A stretch of DNA of 64,000 bases from Effrenium voratum. Taxonomy: Eukaryota; Sar; Dinophyceae; Suessiales; Symbiodiniaceae. The notes beneath the pieces were generated by a model. The model saw nothing but the letters and a program-made list of their open reading frames with translations. It was not told where the DNA came from and did no database searches. The stretch covers positions 155,736 to 219,735 of the forward strand of contig CAUJNA010003297.1 in NCBI GenBank assembly GCA_963377175.1, in the 5' to 3' direction. Below, one piece after another: positions 21,641-31,967 of the stretch (position 1 is the first letter of the stretch; every line of letters starts with the position of its first letter). Position numbers and translations under genes: made by a program.

Positions 21641-23180
21641 CTGACGTGTCTGAGACTAGGCTCAGGCCCAGCCCAACCAGCAACCCGCCTGCTGGCCAGG
21701 CCTGTCAGCCCAGCCCACCCAGCCTCAGGCCCAAGCTTGTCTGAAACAGGCCTACCCCAAGTCATCCAGCAAGCCCAGCCCAGCGCCCAGCCCAGGCCCT
21801 AGGCCGGCCCCAAGGTCAGGTTTGTCTAACGCCAACGACCCAGTCTCACGTGTCTGAAACTGGTCTCAAGCTATGCCAGCCACCAAGCCCGTCTGACGTG
21901 CCCCAGCCCCTCAGTCCGGCTGCCCAAGCAACTCAGCCCAGGCTGGCCAGGCCTTGACCTCCTGCTCGCGTCTGGCCCCAAGTCATCCAGCAGGCCCAGC
22001 CCCGTCTCAAAGTACGCCAGCCTGAGACTGGCCTCAGGCCCAGCCCAGCCAACTCGCCACCCAGCCTCAGGCCCAAGTGTGTATGAAACAGGCCTTGCCC
22101 ATCCAGCAACCCGCCCAAGCACAGCTCAGCCCAGCCCGCCCAGCCCAAGTTCCAGGCACAACCAGCAGCCTGGTCCGGCTGCCCGGCAGCCAGCAACCCA
22201 CCCATGGCTTCGCAGCCTCGTGGCTGAGACTAGCTTCAGGCCCAGCCCAAAGCCTGCCCAGCCCAGGCCCCAGCGCATCTCAGGGCATGCCAGCCACTAC
22301 CGGCCCCCAGCTCCCAGCCCACCAGCAGGCTCAGCCCAGTGTGCCAAGGTCAGGTTTGTCTAACGTGTCTGAGACTGGCCTCAGGCCAACGACCAGTCTC
22401 ACGTGTCTGAGACTGGTCTCAAGCTATGCCAGCTACTCAGCAGCCCAGGCTGACCAGGCCCCTTCGGCGCAGTCTGAGACTGGTCTCAAGGTATGCCAGC
22501 CTGAGACTAGCCTCAGGCCCAGTCCCTCAGCCCGCCTGCTGGCGTGTCTTACGTGTCTGCGACTGGCCTCAGGCCCAGCCTAGCCAGCAACTCGCTACCC
22601 AGCCTCAGCCCATCCAGCGACCCGCCCAAGCACAGCTCAGCCCAGCCAGCCGAAGTTCCAGGCGCAACCAACACCATAATCCAGCTGCCCAGCACCACCC
22701 ATGGCTTCGCAGCCTCGTGGCTGAGACTAGCTTCAGGCCCAGCCCAACCAGCAACCCGCCTAAGCCAACCCCACCCAAGCCCACCCGGTTTGAGACTCGC
22801 AGGCCTCAGCCTATCTAGCGCCGAGACTGGGCCTCACCAGCCTGGGCTCAACTAGCGTCTAGCCCAGCCCAGTCCGCCTGCTGGCCAGGCCTGTCTGACG
22901 TGTCTGAAACTGGCCTCAGGCCCAGCCCAGCCATAGCCCAGCCCCCTCAGTGCGGCTGCCCAGCCCGCCGTAAACTAGCTTCAGCTCAACCAACAACCCA
23001 CGCAAGCAAGGTCCAGCCAAGCTGCCCGAGACTAGCTTCAGGCCCAGCGCAGGCTTATCTGATGTGTCTGAGACTAGCCTGCGCGAGGCCGGCTTGTCTG
23101 ACTTGTCTGGAGCCAGCTTCAGGTATTCGGACCTTCCCAACACTGGATTTCGGTGTTCCTGACCCTTCCCTCAAACTAGG
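21640..23180. repeat. degenerate GC-rich tandem repeat (satellite-like)
   Basis: The phrase GTGTCTGAGACTGGCCTCAG, with variants, recurs many times, each followed by GGCCCAGCCCAGCC and AGCAACCCGCC-type sequence. Spacing is irregular, mostly a few tens of bases. Pro/Ala/Ser-rich plus-strand frames across it are artefacts. Confidence 0.85.
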
Positions 23181-23189
23181 CTGGGCCGA

Positions 23190-23520
23190 GGCGGGCAACG
23201 CGAAGCGTTTACAATTACTTTGTAGGCACATTTGCAGTATGCGAAGTGCACTGTGGCCATGCCTTACTTCGCGCAGCCATGGTACTCGTTACGAATTTGT
23301 TTTGGATTTGTTCGGTATTCGTTTTGGTTTGTTGCTTCTTGTGCGCCCCGAAGCTGGCTGCATGCACAACAAGCCTCTGCATCATCACGGTCTCGTTTCA
23401 TCTTGGTTTGATCATCAACTTGTTTTTAGGAAACACTACCTCGTTCTGATCTCGCAAAACATCGTGGGGGACCATCTCGTTTCGCAGGGACATCTCAACT
23501 GTTTGAGGTATTCTGACCGT
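23190..23520. repeat. dispersed repeat family, member 3
   Basis: The sequence TTGTGCGCCCCGAAGCTGGC, the following CACAACA, and the later block CGTTCTGATCTCG with GGGGGACCATCTCG match the region at 26400-26570 in order and spacing. It is probably an old mobile element or its remains. Confidence 0.6.
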
Positions 23521-23568
23521 AGCAATCCATATTCAATTGTTGATTGATTCCTCATAAGTAGGAACTAC

Positions 23569-23848
23569 CGAGACAAAAAGGGAAGCCACGGAGTCACTCA
23601 ACTCTCTCTCGCTCTCCCTCGCGTAAAGCCTGAACAAACCGCCCCTCCCTTGAGTCTGTTTTCCCTCAATCAAATGCCGCTGGAAATGACAAGCGTCAAT
23701 GGTGGGACCCTCAGGGCAGGCGCCTGTCCCGGCTCCCTCCAGCAAATCGACCGCGACAGCGGTGGAAACAATCTCGATCCTAAGCGTCGACTGCCGACTG
23801 CGTGGATGCATGTCGAAAGTCTCATGGACAGGCAGCAAATCCAAATCA
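23569..23848 (-). CDS. long exon, unknown protein
   Basis: The block begins after a TTGCTTTCAG acceptor and reads DLLPVHETFDMHPRSRQSTL, then IEIVSTAVAVDLLEGAGTGA and FQRHLIEGKQTQGRGGLFRL. It ends at a TCG|GTAGTT donor, or at a stop at 23533 if terminal. At 280 bases it is among the longest exon-like blocks in the window. No family is recognised. Confidence 0.55.
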
Positions 23849-24222
23849 CTGAAAGCAATAAATACAGGACAGGAGAGGGCAATGCCGGTCCGTCCCTATC
23901 AAAATGTGCGGCGAGTCTCGCTACTCGCTCTTCTGTGCTAGACACGACAACCATTGCTTGGTCTGAATGCCATGCGTTGACTGTCGCATGCTCATGGATC
24001 TTGTCACACTAAGCAATTGCACCTCTTAAATGCTTCATCTCTCGGCATTAAACAATCTTCTTTAAGCCACTAAATTTGACTTTAGGTATATGAATGTGAA
24101 CTGCGTAGTAGAATTGGTATGCGGCTATAAACATATGGATGCTGAAATCGCAGACTGCTGTCGTCAAGACAGTCGCGAGTCGCGTCCCATCTCTTGCTAG
24201 ACGGCAAGGCATTTACTCTTGC

Positions 24223-24284
24223 CTGCATCCAGTATTTGCGCTGTCTCATGCTTCCAACCATCACTTCCTTGCCTTCTTGCAATC
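24223..24284 (-). CDS. exon with GC donor, unknown protein
   Basis: This lies between CCTGTAG|GATTGC and a GC donor (GATGCAG|GCAAGA) and encodes LQEGKEVMVGSMRQRKYWMQ. It is downstream of 24428-24632 on the same strand and may be part of the same gene. Confidence 0.55.
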
Positions 24285-24427
24285 CTACAGGTCTGGGCTG
24301 TGACGCTGCAAAACATCGTTTCAGCTAATTACATACCGGGCTGACATCTAGGCTGACATCCGTGAACTTCACGCTGAACTGCAAGTCCAAACGTGGGCCA
24401 TCCAGCAGCGTTGAACTCACCAACTAA

Positions 24428-24632
24428 TTAAATGCCATTGGCGACAATCTGCTTGATTATTCCCGATTCCCACGGCCCTTCTGGTGATGTTCGCAAAGTG
24501 GCACAGCCCAAGAACAACGCACGTCCTTCCTCTGGCAGAATGGAAGCAATGTTGGCGACACTCTCGCCCGACCCCGCGGAGCCAAGACTCTTTATGCCTT
24601 TTGGCCTTTCCAAAGTTCGAGTCTTTGACAAT
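24428..24632 (-). CDS. exon, unknown protein
   Basis: The block follows a GTCGCCGCAG acceptor and reads IKSLGSAGSGESVANIASIL, then PEEGRALFLGCATLRTSPEG and ESGIIKQIVANGI before a stop. A GT (AGATT|GTCGCC) just before the stop could be a donor into 24223-24284. No family is recognised. Confidence 0.55.
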
Positions 24633-24903
24633 CTGCGGCGACACGCAACAAGGCTTGTAAATCTTGACCACAGACTGGCACATTGCAAATAATCTCTGTG
24701 GCATGTATATGCTAAACGTTGTGGTCGCTTTGCGCAGTCTCTTTTAAGAGAGGTGCATTTCAGTGGAGAACCGTGATCATGCTCGCTCTTCGCCCTGCGT
24801 TGATAACATGGCCAAATGACAGGGCCCTTAGCAAAGATGTCGCTGAAACATGCAAATAGTACTGCCTGCACACTGCAAACATGGCCTTACGCTTGCCCAG
24901 GAC

Positions 24904-25024
24904 CTACGTGGCCAATCTGTCACAGGCTTTTCTGCTAGCGGTGATTTGATCTCGGAGGCGTGCTCGGAGGCGTGCATGATAAGTCTTATTGCTTGACTTT
25001 GCAGTCCATCAGTCTCCAAGCAAG
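24904..25024 (-). CDS. exon, unknown protein
   Basis: The block lies between an AACCTCAG acceptor and a GTAG|GTCCTG donor. It encodes CLETDGLQSQAIRLIMHASE, then HASEIKSPLAEKPVTDWPR. A 12-base direct duplication (TCGGAGGCGTGC on plus) sits inside the coding part and makes the HASE-HASE repeat. Confidence 0.5.
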
Positions 25025-25129
25025 CTGAGGTTTGGCAGGGAGGAACCTTCAAGAACCCAGCAAAAGCTGCATGCGCCTCCAGCTCACATCTTTTCAGTGC
25101 TGTCTTCGCTCCTATTCGTAATTTTGGAG

Positions 25130-25640
25130 CAACCTTGAAACGGGTTATGTTGTTCGGGACTGGTGTGTCGATTTTGGTCTGACATTTGATGGTGGGTCTG
25201 AGTTATGAAGGTTGTTCTTCGTGTTTTGATTTAGCATGGCTTTGGGCAAGCAAGTCAGCGGAACGCATTTGCATAATTTTCTGACCCACACTTCTGACCC
25301 ACACCCTGGGGGCCTTCCAAAAGAAAATGGGGCCATTTTTCCATCCATCTTGGGGTCCCAAGGGTCGCCATCTTCTCCACCCCTCCCCATGCCTCGTTTC
25401 CGGCCGCCCGGCCGCCCGGCCTGTTCTTGCAGGACTTCGAGTCCTCGCTCTGCGAAAGGTCGGAGGCCCTAGCCGCAGCCTTCCGAGCTCACCGGGTGAA
25501 TGTGGGAACCGGACGCCCCGAAATGAGTGGTTTTCAACTTTGGGCTGCCCTTTGATCCCATCTGAACAGTGCACCCTAAAAAAAAAGAAGAAAAAAAACA
25601 ACTCCCGTAACCTGCCACTAACATGGAACCTAGCAGTCTT
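25130..25640. other. GC-rich block with A-rich tail, possible retroelement fragment
   Basis: A plus-strand GC-rich block ends in two A runs near 25578-25600. A proline-rich plus frame and an Arg-rich minus frame cross it. The A-rich end suggests a retroposed sequence, but no target-site duplication was identified. Confidence 0.25.
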
Positions 25641-25689
25641 AACAGTGTTAATTCCCTCCAACTTCAGCTAAATGGCTTGGACCCCTTCA

Positions 25690-25860
25690 ATCTCTACATC
25701 TCAAAGCATGCTTGTACACAGGATGAAACAACTTGATATTCTGCTGAGTACCTTCATTTGCGCTTGTCATGCGCCTCGATTGCGCTCCAAGCAAACTGAT
25801 TCCTGCAACATCATCTATGGAAGGCACCTCCGATCTCTCGCCCCAATATGCACTGTTGGA
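25690..25860 (-). CDS. possible terminal exon
   Basis: The frame reads GERSEVPSIDDVAGISLLGA, then QSRRMTSANEGTQQNIKLFH, to a stop at 25687. Composition is plausible but splice boundaries are unclear. Confidence 0.35.
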
Positions 25861-26039
25861 TGACACACAACATGTCATGGCAAACACTACATTAGTAGCC
25901 TCCCACCCACCAACGTGACACATGAGGAAGAGCCAATAAACCTTATTCAACCAACACACACGTGAGCCACGTGAGTCATATTAAGAACAGCTGACTGTCT
26001 TCCGCAACGCCAAAAAATTGTTTGATCTCGGTTGGGACT

Positions 26040-26580
26040 CGCTTAGACTCGTTTCACAAAGAATGAAGCAAATTAAGAGGGTACCATCTCGTTTTGCAGC
26101 ACTTTGTGTTTTCTATGCTTTCAAGCTTGCGAATCGCACATTTTCAGTGCAAGTCTAGTACGCCAAGCAGACTTTGGCGGCGCAAAATGCAGTTTGCCTT
26201 GGCAGCTCCAGCTCAAAAAGCACAAATTGCCCGTACAAGTGTGGTACGGGAAGTACGCTTTGGCAGGAACAGCCCGGACATCGCAACTTCATAGTGCAAG
26301 TGTGTGAAGCGCGCTTTGGCAGTTCCAGCTCAGAAATCACACGTCGGTACAAGTGCATGCGAAGAGCGCTTTGGCAGCTGACTCCCCGAAGCTATGACAT
26401 TTGTTACAGATTTATTTTGGACTCGTTCTGGACTTGTGGTGCGCCCCGAAGCCGGCCCCACGCACAACATTGACTAAGACGCAATCTCGTTTTATCGTGT
26501 TTCGCATGGTTTTCTACAACACTATCTCCTTCTGATCTCGTCAATTTTGGGGGGGAGGGGCCATCTCGGATTACAGAGAA
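26040..26580. repeat. dispersed repeat family, member 4 (longest)
   Basis: The module GCGCTTTGGCAGTTCCAGCTC, with variants, recurs four times at about 26170-26380, spaced 45-60 bases. It is followed by GTGCGCCCCGAAGC and a CCATCTCG block shared with 23190-23520. The 11490-11660 member has the same module. Confidence 0.65.
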
Positions 26581-27572
26581 ATCTTGTTTTAGAGAGAAAT
26601 CTTAATTCTTGCTTCAAAGGACCGAGGTTCTTCAACCCAAATGGGCGTGGGATCTCGCCCCCGGCGGTGCCTGCATTTGCCGTCCTCTGGCCAGGATCTT
26701 GGCCCGGGGATTCTGCCGCACTTCTTTGGGCTCCTGAGCTGCAGGCCAAGTCAGCTGCCAGGCTATCAGCACAGCAAGGAGGCGTAGCGCATGATTCCGC
26801 GCTCCACCAACAAGAACAAGCAAATCTTGAATTATCCTGCCACTCAAAAATATTCGAATGACTCTATGAGTCAAGCACTCGCCGAACCACTGGAACTTCC
26901 CTTGTCACGAGGTTCAGGTCTTTGTCCACTGGACTCAACTCCCAATGTGTCTGTGTGTGTGCATCCAGGCGGGTCTGTCTCAATCAACATCTGGCAACCC
27001 CAAACATGGTGCCCTTTTGTTTTCCCTTTAAAGGACCCAAAAAGCAGTATCCGCAAAAAAGACACACCAATTTGCGACCCCCCTTCACCGAAACTGCAAC
27101 TCGGTGAACCGATCCTTTGACCACTCTGGCACTGCCCGGCTAGGCTGCGAATTGGTCTACCTCAAATGGGTGTGTTTTTTTGAGGGCACCTTTTTGGGTT
27201 GGTTTGAAGGAAAACCAGCAGGAAAACCACCTTTTTGAATGGAGCGACTCGGTTTCCAAAAGCCGGCCTCTTCTTTTTTGTTGGATGACCCCCTCGGAAC
27301 ATACATAGCCCGAAAGAGTCCACACTGCCATTAGCGAGAAGCAAATAGCCCAAAGCATTCCTTTGGGCGTAGTGGCACAAATGCAGCAAGCACATCCTGG
27401 GCTTTCTGAGACACGTCCCATGGACATTGCCACAAACCTTGCCACCTTGAAGGTACCTTTCAAGCAATCGTGACATTGACACTGGGTATATTTATGGTGG
27501 CGTATTCGTAGCTCATGGACCTGGCGCTGCCCAGCGATGGGTGTATCTCTGTGGGTAGGACACAGCTAGGCA

Positions 27573-27710
27573 TTTGCAACTTGCAGGTGATGTCCAATGC
27601 TACCCTTCGAGATCTCTAGAAGGGAAACTGAGCGACCTTTGCCCCATGGGGTGCTTCTCCTGTACCAGAAAGACAAAAACGGATCGAGTGAGAACGGGAT
27701 GAAGCCTTGG
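27573..27710 (-). CDS. possible terminal exon
   Basis: The frame reads GFIPFSLDPFLSFWYRRSTP, then WGKGRSVSLLEISKGSIGHH, and stops near 27570. It is downstream of exon 27739-27839 on the same strand. The acceptor is not clear. Confidence 0.4.
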
Positions 27711-27738
27711 GCTCTCCTGCGCTGGGAACCAGCGGCAC

Positions 27739-27839
27739 CTGCCAATGGGCTGCCTGGGGGGCGCCTGCACCTCAAAGCGCCGCGTCGCCGCAGTCTGCTT
27801 CCGGGGCCCGCAGTTCAGGTCGAAAGTGCGGCTCAACGC
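27739..27839 (-). CDS. exon, unknown protein
   Basis: A 101-base block between CCTGCAG|GCGTTG and TTGGCAG|GTGCCG. It encodes ALSRTFDLNCGPRKQTAATR then RFEVQAPPRQPIG. High GC third positions. No family is recognised. Confidence 0.5.
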
Positions 27840-28378
27840 CTGCAGGCGGGTTGGTAGGAGGGTAGCTGGGTAGGTGAGGTGGGTAGGCGGGCGGTGGGCG
27901 CTGCGTGGCGATACCCTCCAGTCATTATCGCGAGAGCTGGAAAGCGGCGAGCCAAGGAAAAAAAAGAACGGGCTCCATGCATGAACGGCGAAAGGCCAAG
28001 TCAAAGTTCGATACAGTTTGAGACATGCGTTTGCGGTTCACCGGCAAGAAGCAGTTACCAGCCGTCCAAGGAACCACAAGGTAGACGGTAGAGAAACATC
28101 GCTGGTTTCCTTCTTGTGAATCTTTGAAACACCTTCTGCTTTCATGCGTCTCTACACGCTTTTAATCCCTTCCCAAAACGTATCTCAAAACAGGGCCAGC
28201 CAAAAGACCAAAAACAACATTGCCGCAGCCCACTTGTTAATCGGCCAGCCATGCCCTTATCTGACCCTCACGCTTTGCAGCCCCAAGCAACTGATCAGGA
28301 TAGCATATCCTCAAACTTCCTTGTACGATTACGGCTGGAACCTCCAACTGAGGGGGGTCGTCCAACCCTGTAGAAAGT

Positions 28379-28810
28379 AAAGGCGGCTTGTCTTTATAAG
28401 GGAATGTCCAGACTTGAGCTTGTCTGTGGGGTGTGCCGGTTCCCTACCCCGTAAACGTGCTCGGCGGCCCGCCGAGCTCTTTTAGGGGGTTGCCAAGTCT
28501 GCAACCACAAGCCGTAAGAGCGGTCATCACCACCTTGGGGTCACCGAGCTCCCTACCCTCTAAAAGTGCTCGGCGGGCCGCCGAGCTCTTTTAGGGGGTT
28601 GCCAACTCCACATCCCCGTAAAAAAGCAATTGGAGAAGCGTGTGGCTTGCAGCCAGACACCTCTAGCGGCAAAATACACGTTCGCACTCGGGCTACAGCT
28701 TGCAGAAAGTAAGGGTGGCCTGTCTTTAAACGGGAATGTTCAAACTTGAGCTTGCTTCCCTGCAATCGTGCTGGGCGGCCCGCCGAGCTATCTTAGAGGG
28801 CTAACTGTCC
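28379..28810. repeat. cluster of hairpin-forming repeats
   Basis: The near-perfect inverted repeat CTCGGCGGCCCGCCGAG occurs near 28459, again (as CTCGGCGGGCCGCCGAG) near 28570, and degenerately near 28770. The first two are followed by CTCTTTTAGGGGGTTGCCAA. Flanking phrases (GGCTTGTCTTTATAAGGGAA and GGCCTGTCTTTAAACGGGAA) also recur, so a larger unit of roughly 300 bases is partly duplicated. Confidence 0.75.
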
Positions 28811-28812
28811 AA

Positions 28813-29290
28813 TCAAATGCCATGACAGTCGTCCACCCTGCTCCCTGCAATGTTGATATCTCTTGGTGTTGCAGCGTTTTCCTTCAAATGTGTCCATTGC
28901 GTCAAGATGATAGTCCGTCTGTGGCAACATCCTGCCTCGACGTCAGTGCCCTCCAGCACTGGAATGTTGGTGTCCAGCTCTTGCCTGCGCAAAACTTCTG
29001 TGAGACAGCTCAGTATCTGCTTGCATTCTTGCAAACTTTCAGCATCAGCTCCATACAAAAGCATGGCATGCCGCTTGCTACCACTAATATGCCGCCCTGG
29101 GTGCTGAACTTTCCGCAGCATTCGGTCCATGCCAAACTGCACTTTCATGGCTTCATAGTCCGAGATCATCAACCTAGCAAACTGCATGTCTGAGTTGGCA
29201 CCATGCAGCACATCGTCAGCATTAAGTGGCTGAGTGATCACGATTGGTTGGCGATAACACAACATGAGCGAGTACGATCCGAAGGCCTCA
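28813..29290 (-). CDS. long coding exon, unknown protein
   Basis: A minus frame of about 160 codons with good coding texture. It includes QPLNADDVLHGANSDMQFAR, SDYEAMKVQFGMDRMLRKVQ and LYGADAESLQECKQILSCLT, with stretches such as NIPVLEGTDVEAG. The 3' part runs to a stop at 28813 next to the hairpin repeats. The 5' acceptor is uncertain. I do not recognise the family. Confidence 0.55.
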
Positions 29291-29402
29291 ACGCAAAGCA
29301 AGCCAAATCGGCTTGAAGGAAGAACAAGACGGCAGTGCTTCAGGTTTGGCAGTGCATGTGGCCGCCAGCTGTGTATCTCACAACAAGGAAGCCACTTCGA
29401 TG

Positions 29403-29492
29403 TTACAAACGGTCTTGGCTTAGGCCATGGGGCTCAAACATTCGCTGCTGCTTCAGCCCCTCTGAATCCTCCACCGGCAAGTTTTGCAGAGC
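29403..29492 (-). CDS. exon, unknown protein
   Basis: The block follows a GCCTTCAG|GCTCTGC acceptor and reads ALQNLPVEDSEGLKQQRMFE then PHGLSQDRL and a stop. A GC donor just before the stop is possible. It probably belongs to the same gene as 28813-29290. Confidence 0.5.
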   Translation of the reverse strand, partial: ALQNLPVEDSEGLKQQRMFEPHGLSQDRL

Positions 29493-30244
29493 CTGAAGGC
29501 GTGCGCAGGTGTCTGAGGATCACCTTATGACTTGTTTGAACTAGACTTACCTCAATGCATCCTGAGGCCCATCTGAATCTAGCAGGCAGGTCAAAACAGG
29601 AGAGCCAATCACTGTCAAGGGAACGTCTGCCATGATAAGGAATGACAGAAACCTGAAGACCGCACAATAAACCGAGCACATGTGTATATGTAGTACAGTA
29701 TATGCAACCGCCACACAACAAAGCCTTACGCTAACAACAAGCGTCTTGCTGCGGTGGCACGGAGTCCAGCGAAACGACCAACTCAACTGGCTGTTGATCC
29801 GCCTCTTTGGGTGTGTATATAAGCTATGCGCTGATGGGTGTGCTTGTGTGAGGCAAACACATTAATGCAACTTGCATAGGTAAAATAGTACGCAAGCACA
29901 CACACACATGCACACGTGCACATGCATGCTTAAACGCACACTCATCAGAATGCGCAGAAGGGGTCACAATCTACCTGCTCCTCCGTCTATCTGTCAGTCT
30001 CCCTGTCTCTGTCCCTCTTCTGTTCCTTTTGTTTCCCCCCTCTCTCTCTACCCAGCTGTCTATCTATCAAATACTGATCCATTGATCCATTAATGATCTA
30101 TGCATCCATCCATGTCTCTTTCTCTCTCTCTCTCTCCCTCTCTCTCTCTTGATACGTATATACAATATGTATATATATATATAATAGTAAATATGTAGCA
30201 TTAGTGCATAAATACTCTCTAGCCAATTCGGAATAACCATAATC

Positions 30245-30309
30245 CTTGTTTTGGTGGTAACATTCTGAATCCGGAAGGAATCCTGCAAATTGTTGGGCAA
30301 AACCTCGTG
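30245..30309 (-). CDS. exon with GA donor, unknown protein
   Basis: The block lies between GCTGCTCCAG|CACGAG and a GA-type donor (ACAAG|GATTAT). It encodes HEVLPNNLQDSFRIQNVTTK. Upstream on the minus strand is a degenerate GCGGATTGC-type repeat that is probably intronic. Confidence 0.5.
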
Positions 30310-30663
30310 CTGGAGCAGCAGAAATCCGCGCAACTCACAATCGGCAATCCGCAAGCCGCATGATCCAATCCGTAACCCGCATAACCCGCAATCTGCCAAT
30401 CATTGGGGACTAGGTTTCAGCAAGGTAGACTATCGATGTCTCTATCTCGCTGCAAATGTGTGTCTCTGCTTGTATATCAGCTAAACATTCATCCATCTAA
30501 TCTGTATCGAAATGATATATAAGCCCCATCCCCTTCCCCCAAAGATCATTCAGTCAAGCTTGACTTCTAAAGCCTGCCAGCACGCTCTGGCTAGCAATCC
30601 GTTTCTACTGGGCGATGCGAAAACGATCAAAGTGGACCCTTTCGGCTGTTGACGGCCTGATCA

Positions 30664-30935
30664 ATATACGCAGCAGCCGCTGCAAAGTGCGAAGCGCAAA
30701 CTCCCAGGAGGAAATGTGATATGTGGATCCCTGGCTGTTCTGGAGCGACGTGCCGCTCTTCCCATCGCGCTGCGCGCCTCCTCGGACAAGTAGCGGAAGA
30801 TCTTCTGAGGCAGCGCCTCGAAGGCGTTGCTCTTTCCCCGCGACACGGAGGGCGCCAGGAAGAGATGCGAGGCGTCGCAGAGCCAAAGCTGGGCCTTGGA
30901 GTCCTGGAGATCCGGCCCATCTTCCACACGTAAGG
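30664..30935 (-). pseudogene. exon(s) with an apparent frameshift
   Basis: The 5' part reads VEDGPDLQDSKAQLWLCDAS, then LPQKIFRYLSEEARSA. The 3' part, in another frame, reads DGKSGTSLQNSQGSTYHISS and WEFALRTLQRLLRIL. The switch falls at about 30763-30778 with no room for an intron, so one base seems lost. It is downstream of the exon with an in-frame TGA (31030-31283). The locus may be decaying, or the assembly may have an error here. Confidence 0.45.
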
Positions 30936-31029
30936 GCAAGGCCATTCTCAAACTGGGAACAAGGCCTTCATTGCTCCCACGCAAACAACAAATCCCAAAG
31001 GAAACTAAAAAGGAAATAATCTGCTGCAC

Positions 31030-31283
31030 CTATTTCCTGCCCTTGGTGCCATGCCAAACTACTACAATCCCCAAAGAGGAATCAGGGAACCTCCCGGTCA
31101 GGACCTTCCTGAGCTCGCAATAAACTCCCGGCTTGGTGAGCTTGCTTTCCTTTCAGTCCTTGTAGAAGGTGAACTTGCCAGACACCAGCTCCTTAGAACC
31201 CACCCAAGTCTTCGGGTCAAAAATATAAATTTGGAAATTAGAGTCCGGAAACGGTAACAAACTCATGGGACATTTGAATGGTA
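31030..31283 (-). pseudogene. exon with in-frame TGA
   Basis: The exon starts at a TTTGCAG|TACC acceptor that fits the phase of the upstream donor. It reads PFKCPMSLLPFPDSNFQIYI, then DPKTWVGSKELVSGKFTFYK and D, then TGA at 31153. The same frame goes on as KESKLTKPGVYCELRKVLTG and RFPDS. The texture on both sides looks coding. A nonsense mutation of a tryptophan codon is the simplest reading. A GA-type donor just before the TGA is the alternative. Confidence 0.5.
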
Positions 31284-31309
31284 CTGCAAACTCTGGCACG
31301 CCTACACAC

Positions 31310-31440
31310 GAAACAAGAAACAAAAACAAGCACACAAGCCAACACGCAAACACAAACAAACAAACTAACGAAAAAACAACACAAACAACCAAACAAACAA
31401 ACAAAAATCGGCAAAACACACACACAAAAAAAAAACAACA
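31310..31440. repeat. AC-rich low-complexity tract
   Basis: AAACAAAC- and AACACAC-type sequence. It lies in the intron between exons 31283 and 31494. Confidence 0.85.
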
Positions 31441-31493
31441 CTGCTGAAAAGAGCTTAACGAAAGGAAGCAAAGCCAATATTGAAGGGACTTAC

Positions 31494-31731
31494 AGTTCTC
31501 AGCGGCAGCCGTGACCTCTTGGTTGCCCTCCCTGTCTGGGCTGTTGGTTTCCGTTTGCCAGGCGCTCTCGATTCGGAAACTTTTGCTCCGAGGCGCCAGA
31601 TTGCAGTGATATCCCAGGTGCTGCGCCAGCAAGTTGGGCACCGCTGAGATCTTGTTCCGGTCCCTCACTGAGTCCAGGAAGGTGAAGCGCTCGAAATGGT
31701 TGTTGATGATGTCGTCCAGGCGCCCGTGGAT
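31494..31731 (-). CDS. exon with consensus GT donor
   Basis: A 238-base block from GCTCAG|ATCCAC to AACT|GTAAGT. It encodes IHGRLDDIINNHFERFTFLD, DRNKISAVPNLLAQHLGYHC and SFRIESAWQTETNSPDREGN. One base is left over at the donor, which fits the next exon at 31283. It is one of the clearest exons in the window. No family is recognised. Confidence 0.65.
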
Positions 31732-31873
31732 CTGAGCGATTCAGAAGTTCAACAGCTCCAAGCACCACAATGCGGACAAAAAGGTTCAATTGGAGCCGCT
31801 ACAGGTTGCAACATAAAGACTTTTCCGTAGGGCACCATAGTTTTCTGATGACGATCGACCGAGACTAATTGGC

Positions 31874-31967
31874 CTCCGGCAGCCTGAAAAGCTTGCCTGG
31901 TGCGATCCACGACGCTGCTCCCTTGACATCACTCCGCAGGGCATCGTAGTCATACACGATGAACTTC
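31874..31967 (-). CDS. exon with GC donor, same gene
   Basis: The block lies between GTCCCTAG|GAAG and a GC donor (CCGGAG|GCCAAT). It reads KFIVYDYDALRSDVKGAASW then IAPGKLFRLPE. It ends in phase 0 and the next exon at 31731 starts in phase 0, so the two join cleanly. Confidence 0.6.

Noticed and set aside
22077..22855. Pro/Ala/Ser-rich plus frames that look like a mucin-type protein
   Set aside because: They follow the GC-rich satellite, and overlapping frames are equally open and change with unit spacing.
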